A DNA stretch of 64,000 bases from positions 34,289,835 through 34,353,834 of the forward strand of contig CM037869.1 of NCBI GenBank assembly GCA_021292105.1, given 5' to 3'. The DNA comes from Anadara kagoshimensis (taxonomy: Eukaryota; Mollusca; Bivalvia; Arcoida; Arcidae). Shown here in pieces: positions 46,193-58,931 of this stretch. A program made the translations under genes and the position numbers. The notes beneath the pieces are model-generated. The model did not search any database. It saw only the letters and a program-made list of their open reading frames with translations, and was not told the origin of the DNA. Each line of letters opens with the position of its first letter. Within the stretch, counting starts at the first letter, position 1.

Positions 46193-47308
46193 TAATTTTT
46201 AATTAAATTTTATTATTTTTTTCTAGAAATATTTATGCGGAAATGTAACGAAAAGCCTGGAATCATTTTGATATAATATATTTTTGCTTACAATACGATA
46301 CATACTATACTTAGGGATATGCCTTATAATTTGTTATCGAATGCACTTGTATATATTGACAATTGCAATGTGACATACTTGATGAACACATGCAGAAAAC
46401 AGAGAAGGTAAGCGTTTTTGTTTTCGTCTATAAGCCACCAAACATTTTAATTATAACAAACAGTTTCCTCCATATACTCTTTTAAAACACAAGAATAAAA
46501 TATTTTAAGCTGTAGCCATTGCAATGAAAACAAAACCCAAATTATCAATAAAAGATTGAAGAATGCGTTTTATCGAAGTAAGACTGCCGCTGGTCCAGTG
46601 TAGCTAGGTTCAAAGATAGAACCATTATACACAATGTATTCACTTCATTCTCTATTCAATTATCAAACAATTTGATTTTCAATTTTAACCTTTTGGTGTA
46701 ATTCTAAATTGAAATATGTAAGCAAATAACTTTGTAACAAACGGTTTACAATATAGTAATTTTAAGTCAGGCATAATTATACCAATACTATAGTTCTAAG
46801 GCTACTTTAAAACTTGATCATCGTCATTTGATCAGTCATACTTTTGCGTTATACAAGTCTGTCCGGCGAGTTATTTGCCCCTTCTAAAGTTTTATATTTT
46901 GTTTCCTTTAAAATTTTAATTGATTTAATTAGGACTGTTTTAAAATATATCAGATATGACAAAATTATTTTGTATCAAGAAAATAAATGTTAAACATTTC
47001 CTTTCAATTTAGAGCCTCTTAAGACTCCAGTAAATGACTATTTTATCTACATTTTTTATTCTTTTTATAAACATATAACCATGATTTATTCGTAAATGCA
47101 GGATATTTCAGATATAGTCACAAAAAGTTCTGGACGGACCTGTAGTTTGTCAGTAAACCGAGGAAGGATCATTAAGAAAAACGTAGCAGATTAGCAGATA
47201 TAGATTATAGGACTTCAAAATAATGTGACGATAAGTGAAGCGTATTGAGTGGACATTAATTCAGTTATGACATATCCTAAAATCATTTCTGTAACATAGA
47301 TAGAGAAA
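46193..47308. other. Unassigned AT-rich stretch
   Basis: Nothing recognised. Confidence 0.5.
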
Positions 47309-47312
47309 GTAT

Positions 47313-47545
47313 GATGTCTCTGTCTCCAAAATTATCCTGGTAAAATTTGACCTCCCATAATTCCTTCCATTCTCAATATCGATTTCACACGTGGCGGATG
47401 TATCTAGAAGATTGGAGATGACAATGCAAACGGAGTACCTAGACCCGCTTCCCTGTTGGAACTTTACGTGTTTAACTTAATTTGTCATTTATTAAACTTT
47501 TTACTTTTTGATATTGTCATTTGGTCATAGAGTGTTTATTTATTA
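47313..47545 (+). mobile_element. Family C copy
   Basis: ATGTCTCTGTCTCCAAAATT, TTTGACCTCCCATAATTCC, CACACGTGGCGGATG, GAACTTTACGTGTTTAACTT, TTTGTCATT. The AGGTGCTTACCC core is badly diverged. Confidence 0.75.
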
Positions 47546-47836
47546 AAGGGGAAACGTTCAAATACTATGATGATCATGTAATTTTATGATAAACATGTAA
47601 ACGTTTTTGAATAAGAAAACACAATTCAGTGAATATTATTATTGTTATCTAATATTTTCGTTAATACAATTGTCCACAGGAAAATGCTTTTTAATAAATA
47701 CAATATTTCAATTGGTAAATGTAAACTCGTGGACACGTCTTGAAAAAAGCTTTTTATTTTCAAGCTTGTCTTGCATAGAACGTTTTGTTTGTTTTCAATA
47801 ACCACTAAATATTTTTAATAACATTGTTATTCAATA

Positions 47837-48005
47837 CAGTCCAACCTGCCATAAAGGCCAACTCTATATAAGGATCACCTGCTTATAAAGTCCTATAGAA
47901 TTGTGTCCCAATTGTTCTTTATTCATATTATTTGAACTTATATATAAAGACCACCTCCCCTTAAAGGCCATTTTACTGGTTCTCCTGGGTGGCCTTTATT
48001 GACTG
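47837..48005. mobile_element. Family B element, complete
   Basis: CAGTCCAACCTGCCATAAAG at the left, GGCCTTTATTGACTG at the right, TA on both sides. 169 bp. Interior ATTGTTCTTTATTCATATTA is shared with the copies at 53.8 and 59.0 kb. Confidence 0.8.
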
Positions 48006-48018
48006 TAGTTAATATTTT

Positions 48019-48056
48019 TAATAATTCAGACATGGATTAGTATGTTTGTTTTTGAT
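48019..48056 (+). mobile_element. Family C extreme 3' end
   Basis: AATTCAGACATGGATTAGTA then TGTTTGTTTTTGATT only: a short remnant next to the family B copy. Confidence 0.65.
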
Positions 48057-49615
48057 TAATGCACAAACAATAAGGAAAACAAAGATTGAGATAATACCCA
48101 CTATTTCTCTAATTATTAAAGATAGAAATACACTTACGGCTAAAATTACAACAATTACAATTATCCCCTAAATTTGACTTTATTGCAGATCACATTATAC
48201 TACATGGTGTTACATTTAATTGCAATATGAAATGTATTCCGATAAAAAACTAAGAAATCTCTTTAGAAAGAAAGTATTACACGATATATTAAGACAATAA
48301 CTTAAATTAGTTAGGAATCGTTTGAAAATCTTTAATAAAAAGCCATTTCTCAAATAAAAATAGTGATAAAATTAACTTATTTTATTATTTGAACTATAAA
48401 AAATAAAATATAGTATACATATTTCGGTACACCCTGAGTTATTTTACAATTTGAAAAATTGTTTCAGTGAAAGCAAACACTATTTTCAATTTACAATAAA
48501 TTTATTTTGTTATTGAATATCTTTGTTAATACATTAAGCTAGAGAAGTAGGAATCGGTTTTATAAGAGAAAACATTCTCTGCCCACTGCTGTGCACTCGC
48601 TACTCAATATGCAATTTGATTATTGAAAGACACTGATGCTAAGTGAAACAAACCTTTTGGAAAAAGTTAATATTTACAACCAACATTGTTTTATTGTTAC
48701 ATACATGCAATACTTTTGTTAAAAGATACAAAACTTAAGAATATTTCTTCTGAAAGAAGACTTTCTCTTCCTACTGCTACAATTATTACTCAAAATGCAA
48801 TTAGTGACAAAGACAGAACCATTACACACACTACGAGTATTATTATCTGTAGTCAACGCCTGAATCCAAATTCAATCATTGAGCAATTTTGGGGTCAATT
48901 TTACCCCTCTTGAGTTGGCACTTTCTATATTGAAGAGCACTCACTATACGAAATGAATGGAGAATTTGTTATAATGAATCATCTTAAGAAAAAGTCCATA
49001 AGAAACAATAATTATGTACAAAGAGAGTTTTACAATAAAACGTTTTCTTGCCAAGTGGATGTGATATTATTCATTTAAAAATACAACATGGAGTGTTATA
49101 TTGTCTTCAATCAAAAACAGATTTTAAAAGATTATTTGATTTGTTTAAAATGATGTTCTCGGGCTTCCTGCAGATTGAAAAATTCGAGCATTTATTCGTT
49201 TATACGATGAAGTGTTTTGGTGGTATAATGTGCATCTTATATAGAAGAAATAGTGTTAAATCTTGACATGAATGTGAATTATTTAATTTAAAACTGAATT
49301 TAAAAAAGCAAATTTGATTATTTATACAGAAAATATAAGCGCTGATTAGAAAAAACATTGGGTCATTTTTGAAATGAAATTTTAAAAAACTATTTCCATC
49401 AATTATATTTGACTGTTTTTATTTCTATTATCTTGCGTAATTGTAATTTGATCTTTTTACGTCATAGGTTATGTTTAGTATCAACACACCAGAAACACAA
49501 ATGCTGATAATAATAAACTGTTTACACAGGGAAATTAAAAGTATAGGGTTATCAAAACTTATATGTCTTCACAATATTGGTGATAAATATTATACATGCA
49601 TATCTGTATACAAAA
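48057..49615. other. Unassigned AT-rich stretch
   Basis: Three 72-75 codon frames (48686-48913, 49048-49266, 49471-49689) are AT-rich with no recognisable domain; the last runs into a family C copy. Nothing else recognised. Confidence 0.45.
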
Positions 49616-49616
49616 T

Positions 49617-49803
49617 TACCATGGATATGTTTGAGGTTTCATTGTTCCGTGTTCCTTTTATTCTCAATTTTCATTTGCAAATTGGCTAAACAAGAGTTCC
49701 CGGTCTCATTTCCGTGATGGAAGTTTACGTAATTTACTTAGTTAATTTTTGTTTTGCTTTGGCATTGCGATTTGGACATGGATTGGTATGTTTGTTTTTT
49801 ATT
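49617..49803 (+). mobile_element. Family C copy, internally deleted
   Basis: TTCATTGTTCCGTGTTCCTT, GGCTAAACAAGAGTTCCCGG, TCTCATTTCCGTGATGGAAG, TTTACGTAATTTACTTAG, GACATGGATTGGTATGTTTG. Confidence 0.8.
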
Positions 49804-50465
49804 ATCTAAGTATTAACTGTTGAAACTAGGACTGTTTCTGAAAGAGATAAACACCCCAATTCCAGTTGTTGGTGGTGACAAATGATTGTAGGTGATAGGT
49901 TCCTCTGATACCTTGCATCTGTACAATTTACAGCTAAATTCTAAGAGTGAAAATTGTAGTCTGGAAATTGTAACAATTCCGTTGATAATTCCATCGCAAA
50001 CGTACAGGTTCTTATGATGCTTAACATTTGTGCATAGTTTTAAAAGTTGGATCAATATAACCTCCGGAGAAAAATGTGTTTACGAACAGACAGACTGACG
50101 GACGGACACATTGATACCAATGTACCCTAACTTTGTCGGTGTATAAAAATATTACTATTATCGAAATTTGATTGTTTGAATGAAATCATTACTGAAATGT
50201 GTTAATTTTTAGGTGTATCAAGTGTAAGTCAAAAATGAATACACAGACTTTTGCAGTAAAGTTAGAATAAAGGTTATTTCTCCCTCATACGTATGTTACA
50301 GTAAAAATTTTTATTTCCATAATGTCGTAACTTCCTGAGACACTGGTCATCGAATTAACATGTCAACGAAATACTATGTAAATATTTTTTATCAACAAAT
50401 ATGACGAATAAAGGTACTTACTTTTAAATTGTCGATTCAGGGTTATTGAAATCCCTACTTAATCA
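49804..50465. other. Unassigned stretch
   Basis: Contains the phrase ACAGACAGACTGACGGACGG near 50091, a short tetranucleotide-like run. No gene recognised. Confidence 0.5.
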
Positions 50466-50750
50466 AGTTTCTCAAAAAGTTTTATGGCCGTTATCACAAT
50501 TTTGTTTATAAGTATCATTTATCTTAATACAAAATTATCTTGAATATATTTGACGTGTCTTTACACTTAATTTTGATTGCACACGTGGCAGTTTGGCTAA
50601 TAAGGAGGTGCTTACCCTTCCGGAGCGCACAGTCTCACTTCCCTGTAGGAATTTTACGTGTTTTACTTATTTTGACTGTTCCAAATATTTTTAGTTTGAT
50701 TTTTTAGTTTTGTGATTTGGATATTGATCTGTATGTTCCTGGTTGATTGA
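50466..50750 (+). mobile_element. Family C, near full length
   Basis: TCTCAAAAAGTTTTATGGCC, TATATTTGACGTGTC, CACACGTGGCAG, AAGGAGGTGCTTACCCTTCC, GGAGCGCACAGTCTCACTTC, then GTATGTTCCTGGTTGATTGA. A family B element follows immediately. Confidence 0.85.
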
Positions 50751-50758
50751 TTAAAGTA

Positions 50759-50919
50759 CAGTCAAACCTGCCTTAAAACCCACCTCTATATCGGGACAAA
50801 CTGCTATTAAAGGCCAGTAAAATTTTATCCCAATTGTTCCTAATTCATTTTTTAACCTTTTTATAAGGGTTATCAATTTTACTGGTTTCTTTTAGTGTTC
50901 TTAATATACATGTTTGACT
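50759..50919. mobile_element. Family B element
   Basis: CAGTCAAACCTGCCTTAAAA preceded by TA; the right end (TACATGTTTGACTA) is eroded by one or two bases at the tip. Interior AAAGGCCAGTAAAATTTTAT. Confidence 0.75.
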
Positions 50920-51201
50920 ACAATGCATTATTTATAGTATATCATTTCCGTTTTAACCACGAACTTATCGCACGACAGCCAAATGGTACCTTTTCTTAGA
51001 ACCTCGAATATTGGACCCCGCAAAAAATAAATTGCTCCAGTTACTTTCCATACATTTATCACAAACATACCAATCTATGTTTACTTCTAATAAGGTAGTG
51101 AGGTCTTTTTTATTAAATGTTAAAATACGTTTGATGGTTGGTAATTACCCACTAGTTTTATAACCAATGATTTTAAATTTCAACTTTTGAAATTATAAAT
51201 A

Positions 51202-51387
51202 CTGTAAACTTAATTTCGCGTGTATTTATTTTCGCGGTATAAGGAATTAAGAAATATCAGCATAGTTAAATATTCGCGTTTTGAAATATATACTAATACA
51301 CAAAAAGCGAAATATAATTTTCGAGCAAAAGAAACGACCGCGAAATAAGCAATAATAAGTACACCGCGAAAATATATACGTTTACAG
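51202..51387. mobile_element. Family F element, complete
   Basis: CTGTAAACTTAATTTCGCG at the left and ATATACGTTTACAG at the right, TA on both sides (51200-51201 and 51388-51389). The interior carries repeated CGCGAAAT/TTTCGCG words. 186 bp, non-coding. Confidence 0.8.
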
Positions 51388-53255
51388 TAAACATTTTATA
51401 GCAAACTGTGAACCAACGATGTATATATACCAGTGTTTCTCCCCAACATTACTGTTTCTGATGCAATGGGGATGGGGGAAAATTTTGATTTCATTCCCAA
51501 TACCAGAAAACAACTACAAAAATATAGAATTGGTATGAAAACATTATTTCTAATATTGATGAAAACTACAGTGCGTAATTTAGTTTCCCAAAAAATGACA
51601 GTAGGACAGAGAGATACTAAGTAACAATACTCAGAAACAATATACTAGTATCAAAGTAAGTACTACTAGTTAACCGGTTAACAGTGTTTGTTTCTAAGCA
51701 CATAATTTGTGTTGTAGGTTTCAACCTGGTGCCAGTATAAAGATAATAGAATATACAGAAATATTAGCGGGAAAAGTGGATGAGACGTATAAATAAATAC
51801 TCTAGAAATCGAAAAAGGAGTGCCTAATGCAAACATTTATGCTTTAAATATACCCTTTTCAAAAGCATGTTGTATTTAAGAAGGGATATGAATGCATTAA
51901 AAACAGTTAAACAGTAATATGTGTGTTTTATAAGAAATGGAATAAAATAAGTTATAAAAATATATTTATCGATTTCAGAGCAAAAGTATTAGGCATTACA
52001 ATAAATTCTTTGATTTGAGATCCATATAAATACACATCCGCATAAAATATCAATTTAGTCTCGGTAACCATTTATACAAATTTAATTCTGTTTTTGTGTC
52101 AATTTACATCATATTCTTTCATGCACATATTTATTGAATACTCAATGCACGACGACCGGCAATGCAATAAATATACTTCATTTATATCTTAAAGAAATAT
52201 TCCTGAGTTCTCAATCACAAATTTCTATATGCTAGTCAATAACTTAATACAAAACCCGTAATTAGCGGATACAAAAATCATGTTTGATTTTTTAATTAAC
52301 AAAACCTCATTGTCCCTTCCAATACGCAAGCTATTGTGTAACTCTGAAAAGACCAAATCTAAATTTTGTCTGACGGAAAAAGTATCAATTGCCTTTAAGG
52401 GTTAATTTTTGCCTCCCAATGACATGGCTATTCATTACCCGTAAAACTGTCAATATTTACAATGGAGAATTCAATAGAGGCAAATTAGTGTTTTGTGTTG
52501 CCTTCAAAATACCTTTTGTTGCAGAGCGACACTATCTCTATTCAGTCTCATAATAGATTCTGCAAAATTAAACTTATTCATAAGAATGAACAAATTCCTG
52601 TAACGATTTTCTATAGTTAATTTGTGTACATACATCAATGGAGGGTCGGGTTTTTACACAACCAAATTTAACAGAGAGGTAGAAATCAATTCTTTATTAA
52701 AGACTTCACCAAACGGTCCATAGAATATAACAAATTACTCTTTTAAACATGATTGTGCACAAGTAATTTAGATCGGGTCGTTAGAATTGACTTTAACAAC
52801 ACAATATAATTTTTCCCGGTTCAATTTCGTTCTTTTCATCTCTATTGCGGCATTTGTTACAATCAAATTTTCTGAATTCAAATGGAAGGAAACCATGCCA
52901 TATTTTAGAAAACTGATTAATTTTATTCATGTATTATTCAGACCGGGGATTTTAGTCACACCCAAAGAATATACTATATCATTAAAATTGAATACTATAA
53001 AATGATTTACCCATTTTTCAGAAAATGCACCGCCCATTGCAGCAAAAATAATAATTTACAAAATAATTTACAAAAAGTACATTATTTTATGCACAAAGAA
53101 TAAAATATCCTGCAGAGTGTCTCATTATTTCGATTTTCAGCTCCAAAAAGTTAAAATATAAGGAATTTCAAATTATTTCAAAATTAGAGAATGAAAACAT
53201 ATACGCCTTCAGACATAAGCTTCAAACAAAAAGACTACTGAATGTTATTTTTGGT
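51388..53255. other. Unassigned AT-rich stretch
   Basis: Frames of 63 and 72 codons (51433-51624, 52787-53005) have no recognisable domain. No shared repeats recognised. Confidence 0.45.
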
Positions 53256-53261
53256 AAAGGT

Positions 53262-53352
53262 TCACGTGTTTAACTCAATTATCACATTTTAAACGTTTTT
53301 ATTTTACTTTTTTGGGATTGGGAATTGCATAGACCTGCATGTTTGTGTTTAT
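53262..53352 (+). mobile_element. Family C 3' fragment
   Basis: GGTTCACGTGTTTAACTCAA, TTTTTATTTTACTTTTTTGG, GCATGTTTGTGTTTATTTTG. Confidence 0.65.
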
Positions 53353-53771
53353 TTTGTAAAGTATGTTTGATTACAAAACTGAACCTGCCCAAGATCGCTG
53401 AGAATCTATCTTGTGTTCTTTCTCAGATGGAACAACCACTGTGTAATAAGGGTCATAACTGCACAGGAACAGATTTCATCACTTGCTAATATCTATAATT
53501 AATAAGACAAAAGAAAACTGTTAACATATACAAGTTAATTTCCAAACTCAAACTCGTGCAAAATGACGAAGAAATATGATTGTAATACGTATACGAGTGA
53601 TATGAGACCATATGCCAAACCTGAATATAAAATATTGAGACTTACCCATGATTGAAATAATAAGATTACGAAACCTATACAAAAATAACACTGAACTATT
53701 TTATTTTGATAAATCAGCTTACTATTCCCAGTTTGATGGGAGATGTTCAAAATGTTTTAATAAATGTGCGT
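53353..53771. other. Unassigned stretch
   Basis: A 71-codon minus frame (53535-53750) has no recognisable domain. Confidence 0.45.
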
Positions 53772-53772
53772 A

Positions 53773-53954
53773 CAGTGAAACCTGCCTTAAAGGCCATCTC
53801 TATATAAGGACCACCTGCGTGTAAAGGCTAGTGCAATTTTATCCCCACTGATTGGTCTTTATTTATGTTATTTGAACCTCTATATAGAGGTCGCCAGCCC
53901 ATAAAGGCACTTTTACTGGTTCCTTTTGGTGGCATTAATATACAGGTTTGACTG
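53773..53954. mobile_element. Family B element, complete
   Basis: CAGTGAAACCTGCCTTAAAG at the left, TACAGGTTTGACTG at the right, TA on both sides. 182 bp. The frame 53926-54114 crosses its end and is not supported. Confidence 0.8.
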
Positions 53955-54101
53955 TATTACTGGACTACCGCTGGTGGATGGTTTTGCTTTTTCACTTAAT
54001 CTTCACCACATCGATGGACATTACATTTACTCCTGTCTCCATACAGAGTCGAAAGCTTCAATATCTGGTCTATTTAGTCTTGTCTCATATACTACACGTT
54101 G

Positions 54102-54270
54102 CGGGTGGAGCTAGCTAAACAGGAGGTGCTTACCCTTCCGGAGCATCCGGCCTCACTTTCCTGGTGGAAGTGTACGTGTATAACCTAACTTGTCAGTTCC
54201 AAAGTTTTTACTTTGCTTTTCAATTGTGATTCGGACATGGATTAGTATGTTTGTTTCTTATTGACTTGTA
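54102..54270 (+). mobile_element. Family C, 3' half with core
   Basis: GGGTGGAGCTAGCTAAACAG, GAGGTGCTTACCCTTCCGGA, GCATCCGGCCTCACTTTCCT, GTCAGTTCCAAAGTTTTTAC, GGATTAGTATGTTTGTTTCT. Well preserved. Confidence 0.85.
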
Positions 54271-54303
54271 TTTTGTACTTTTGTTTTCTTTGTATTGAAA
54301 TTG

Positions 54304-54510
54304 AATATTATACCAGTGTTAATTTTACAGCACTAGACGGTCTTTCGGAATACATTTTCTCACCAGTAGTGCTTCGACTGAAATTATAAAACCGTTATTT
54401 CTTTTCAAGGGGTTAAAAAAATATTCAAATAGACCAAAATAAAATCAACAAAATTTAGCCAAAAATGCTTTGAATCAGAAAGTATACCTTAGTGTTTAAG
54501 GTTAATACAA
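54304..54510 (-). mobile_element. Family D copy (D6)
   Basis: Minus strand: AAGCATTTTTGGCTAAATTT, the hammerhead relic at 54329-54373, TAAAATTAACACTGGTATAA end. Confidence 0.75.
54329..54373 (-). ncRNA. Hammerhead ribozyme relic in D6
   Basis: Stem I AGCACTA/TAGTGCT is exact, but the core reads CTGGTGA and stem II is damaged (GAAAATGTATTCC), so cleavage is unlikely. Confidence 0.7.
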
Positions 54511-55264
54511 TTTGTCTTTTTCTTTGGTCTCGTATACTTTTGACTTGTATAATGTACTTTTCTTGATTGTGTTTGCTGTTGCCAAATACAAAATTGTCAG
54601 ACGCAAATTTCTTTGTTTTAAAATAATGAGAGGTCTTAGTATGTGTTGATCTTGTCTTTTGTTTTTATTTTATGGTTAAAATAACATATATCTCTTCACA
54701 TTTTATTCATGACATGCTTTCGGCTAAAATTACTGTCCATTGTCTTTAATATATTTTCTGTTCATTCGTTTCATCTTGGTTGCATAGACCAAGCTAAGCA
54801 GTGCACATATTCATTTTATAGAAAACTTGTATAAATCCAATGGAAATAATTGTTTTGTACAGTACACGTTTTCAGGGGTATCAGAGCTGAAAATACTGCT
54901 ATGGAAGAATAAAGGAATCGTTCTGGATAAACTAAATATATCTTTTGGCATCAGTTATAACTTTTAAGGAATGAATATTTTTTAATTATGAATTCAGACA
55001 TGATATAACCATTTTTAAATAATGAAAAATAAATGTGAATAGTTCCTGGAACGCGAGATAACTCTTATCTCTCTCTACAGATTCACGTTTCATTGACGAC
55101 ATTTTTCGGTTTAAATTGCTGTCTACTGCAGCCGATATATTCAATGATCCTTCAGTGCGGTATAACTAACACGGGTGTAATATTAAATATAACAACTGAG
55201 CCGGTATCTCTGCTGTTGGCTAAACATCCCAACGGATATCTTAAACTAAGAAGGTAATACTTTT
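54511..55264. other. Unassigned AT-rich stretch
   Basis: Nothing recognised. Confidence 0.5.
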
Positions 55265-55503
55265 GTATTGCCATAAATATACTATTGTCTAAATTTGATT
55301 CTAGTTAAAATCTGAAAATCATCAAAAACTTCATGCAAAGTACCGGTATTTCTTTAGCCGTATTTGTTTAAATTTATATCAGTCTTTTGAAAATTGCTCC
55401 AACCTCTTGAAAAATTTTGGTTTCACAATTCTGGCCCAAGCTGTACTGATATATTCCGAAAGGTCCGTCTAGTGCTGTAAAATTAACACTGGTATAACAT
55501 TTA
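55265..55503 (+). mobile_element. Family D copy with ribozyme stem II lost (D7)
   Basis: AAATATACTATTGTCTAAAT, CATGCAAAGTACCGGTATTT, GGTTTCACAATTCTGGCCCA, CTGATATATTCCGAAAGG and CCGTCTAGTGCTGTAAAATT, AACACTGGTATAACATT end. The hammerhead is recognisable but shortened. Confidence 0.75.
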
Positions 55504-55945
55504 ACTGCAAAGTTAATTGCAGATAAAAACACAAAAGGGACATTCTGTGATATACTGACCATAATATTAATATTTTTGTTGTATTCAATGGAGTTTGCCA
55601 AATATTCACAATTTTGATCTAAATCCTGGTTGAAAAATTAGTATCCAAGAACGTCTCGGTGTTGTGTCATTGGCATTAATCATTTACATTTTTTCAGTTA
55701 TTTTTTTATATCGTCCAAACAACAGTCGTAGACAATCGTGTTTTAACCAAACTCGTTTTTCGTTTTTTTTTCATTTCAATTGGCTATAAATACTGACATG
55801 TACTGGATATTTCTCCAAATGATTAAGAATAAAAAAATTGAATCTTTTAAATGGATTAGAAACTGGTTATAGAAATGTATTTCGAAATCATCCAATTTCA
55901 AAGTTTCTTTCATTCTCATTTTCCACAATTTCCATTTCACTAGCG
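55504..55945. other. Unassigned stretch
   Basis: Only short chance frames on the minus strand (75 and 74 codons). Nothing recognised. Confidence 0.5.
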
Positions 55946-55947
55946 AT

Positions 55948-56118
55948 GGCTGTAGCCAGCAAGATAGCATAGATAGGAGATGCTTACCCTTCCAGAGCAT
56001 GCGGCTTCACTTACCTGGTGGACGTTCACGTGTTTAACCTATATGCCAGTTTAAAAGTTTTTACTTTGCTTAAGGGTTGTGATTTGGACATAGATTTGTA
56101 TGTTTGTTTTTGTTTTGA
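55948..56118 (+). mobile_element. Family C, 3' half with core
   Basis: GGAGATGCTTACCCTTCCAG, GGTGGACGTTCACGTGTTTA, TTTTTACTTTGCTTAAGGGT, GTATGTTTGTTTTTG. Confidence 0.8.
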
Positions 56119-56260
56119 ATATCACCTTTGCAATACTTTTTTCAATTAAAATAGATTGTGTAATCTAAAAGTCGACGACATTTCAATGTAGCTTTTAAAC
56201 GGAGTTCAAAACAATAAAAACTTTCCAAAAAGACATAGGAGATAAAAAAATGTCCTAATA

Positions 56261-56452
56261 CTGTAAACGTATTTAATTTCGCGGTATAGGTAATTTAGAC
56301 ATAATCGCGTAGTTCAATTTTCGTGTTTTTGAAATATGCACTTTAACACAATAAGTATAAAAACATTTTCGCTTGATGTTAATTTTCGCGCGACAACAAG
56401 CGACCGCGGAATAAGCGAAATTAGTACACCACGAAACTGAATACATTTACAG
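56261..56452. mobile_element. Family F element, complete
   Basis: CTGTAAACGTATTTAATTTC at the left, TGAATACATTTACAG at the right, TA on both sides (56259-56260 and 56453-56454). 192 bp with TTTCGCG words like the copy at 51.2 kb. Confidence 0.8.
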
Positions 56453-56930
56453 TAATCCGTTTTATAATTTGGCAGTCATATTACTCTAATAATAAGAATT
56501 AAAGGCTTGTTTATTTAAAAGTAAATATATATATTTATTATGTTAAAATGTAAAAATTCATACAATTAATTATAAATTGATACAATGAAAATTAAAACGA
56601 TTTACTTAATATCCATATCACATGTACGAAAGCGCTTCTAGAACACAAGAAAAAACAAATTCAGTAATTAATCAGCCTTCCTAAAAGCACTTTCGTACAT
56701 ATGTTACAATATATAAGAATATGCCATTTTCTGTCGTAACAGTTGTAAAAAAAAACATTATATACACTGAATCCTGAATTACACAAGTGTTCATAATAAC
56801 ATCCATTCAATATATTTTCAAATCAAATGCGATAATTGTACTTAATGTTCAGTAAAAATTGAGTATTTTTCATTTTGGCAATCGAATAATTTTTTTCCAA
56901 GTATCAAAAAACACTAAATGCGCCATTATC
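56453..56930. other. AT-rich stretch with an inverted pair
   Basis: CATGTACGAAAGCGCTT (about 56620) and AAAGCACTTTCGTACATATG (about 56683) form an inverted pair around a 50-bp spacer. Nothing else recognised. Confidence 0.5.
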
Positions 56931-57053
56931 AATTTACTGTAAAACCCTTACGCCAAATACCAGCATAACGAAATTGTCCTTGATGACGTCACAATTTACT
57001 GTAAAACCCTACGGCAAATGCCAGCATAACGGGATTGTCCTTGCTGACGTCAC
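56931..57053. repeat. 61-bp tandem duplication containing TGACGTCA
   Basis: Two units share AATTTACTGTAAAACCCT, AATGCCAGCATAACG, ATTGTCCTTG and end TGACGTCAC. TGACGTCA is the palindromic CREB/ATF site; its presence twice may be chance, since similar GACGTCAC words occur in family H. Confidence 0.85.
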
Positions 57054-57535
57054 AATATACGCCATTTAACACGTAAGTGGGCTTGCCTAAAAACAACATG
57101 AACGTCTTATATCTTTCAACCGATGAAAACGTCAAAATGTCTCAAAGTTAATTATCTAGTTATTATTATGAACATATAATACCAAGTTCTGTTTATTTAA
57201 GTACAAATATGAATACATAGTCTTGATTTTATTTCCAGAAAATTAGCTTCTTTGGAATTGTTCATCTATTTGGTGCAAATTTTACTAGTTTGTTTAATAG
57301 AAAACTCGCGCATGTTAATTAAAGTTTTTTCGTAAACTACATAAAAAGTAAAATTACTCGTTAAACCTGCATAGTAAAAATAACCTTTTGCCATTGTAAG
57401 CATTTCGAAATTCAAAGTACAAAAACTGTACCACAACGAAAATCATGAAGCTATAAGTATTTTGTTTATACAGTAAAGCCAAAAAGCTAAAAACATTTGT
57501 ATGTGTGGTGATACTTGTGGCCGCAATACCTGAGT
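57054..57535. other. Unassigned AT-rich stretch
   Basis: Nothing recognised. Confidence 0.5.
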
Positions 57536-57537
57536 AA

Positions 57538-57682
57538 CTAGCAAAACAGAAGGTGCTTACCCTTCCAGAAATCCCGGTCTTACTTCCTTGGTGGAAGTTT
57601 ATGTCTTTATCTGCCATTTTTTAAAGTTATATTTTGCTTTTGGATTGCTTTTGGATTGTGATTTGAACATAGACTGGTATGT
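57538..57682 (+). mobile_element. Family C, 3' half with core
   Basis: AAGGTGCTTACCCTTCCAGA, CCCGGTCTTACTTCCTTGG, TTTTGCTTTTGGATTG duplicated once, ACATAGACTGGTATGT. Confidence 0.8.
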
Positions 57683-57972
57683 CAAATATTTACCCCATGG
57701 ACCAACTTAACTTTAGTCTTAGCATAAAAGCGTAAAATATCTAAAGAAACAAGAATCATGTGGAGATACTAGGACATTCCCCGTAGTGACCGACAGGGAC
57801 AAAGACACAAGTCTTAGATTGAGCATTATACTATGTACAGTAGTAATCACATTGTTTAAAACAATTTTGCCATTAAAACTTATAACAAATATTTCTGGTT
57901 ATAATACACAAGTTACACACGTTAATATCATCAACAGCAATATACAACCAGTTATTTGGTAAAGTCAAACAG

Positions 57973-58510
57973 TATTGACCTGTCCGCTTGACCTTTCATC
58001 GGAAATATTCATATAAGAGGGTCCACCAAGTATATAGGATTCGCATTTGAACCACACATGACGGACACACTTTTACCTATATCATCTAGCTTAAGGTAAA
58101 TACATGTATTTTACTGGCTGACTTTAAACCTCGACGATTCTATACATACGGATATGTGTTTAGAATTAGTGTTTCCCATGATAGACAAAATAAAAACTGA
58201 ATTCTGTTTCCTATACATATTTACATTTATGATGTTTGCTTGTATTAAACTCTCTATGGGACCAAATGAAGTAATAGGACTATAATTATATTTGCTAATG
58301 TGACGTCACTCGTCTCCTGCTTACGCCTATACTTATGACGTCATTAATTGGCTGTTTCAGCAAATGGAATTGCATGTCGTACACAACTAATCATAACGTG
58401 CTATTGTTTTGCACGACAATGAAAGTTATAGGACTTTTAGACAGTTCAATGATTGAATGCACTAGTATGTAATAAATATTTAAATTACATGTCAAGCAGA
58501 CAGGTCAATG
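57973..58510. mobile_element. Family H element, complete
   Basis: Ends TATTGACCTGTCCGCTTGA and TCAAGCAGACAGGTCAATG are inverted repeats. Interior in the opposite orientation to the 6.5 and 21.1 kb copies: TTTGCTAATGTGACGTCACT, CGTCATTAATTGGCTGTTTC, GACAGTTCAATGATTGAATG. 538 bp, no transposase frame. Confidence 0.75.
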
Positions 58511-58931
58511 TTGTTTACCAATTCATAGTTAACAATTCTAAATACATGTAAAACATCTTCATCATAAAATACTGTAAATCATCAATATTATTTGTGTCTT
58601 TATTTTTGTTGTTTTATGGATAATGTGACCAACAAATTCATATGTCAAAAATAATATAAAACAATATTGAAAAAAAACTTACTCAACTTAAACTGAAACT
58701 CCTAATAACGTTTTCTTAAAACCTCGATAATCGGGCATCACAAACTTAATTTCACAGTATTTGACAATATTTAATATATTAGTGCATTAAATATTACTCG
58801 ATAAAATAACAGTATATTTATGTTTGTGAAACGGTGGTTGTCTATTTCTGCAATTGTAGCTAATAGTTACTATAGTAGTAGGGTGATTTTATCAAAAGTT
58901 AAGCTGCATGAGTCGCCATATTAATATTCTG
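58511..58931. other. Unassigned AT-rich stretch
   Basis: Nothing recognised. Confidence 0.5.
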
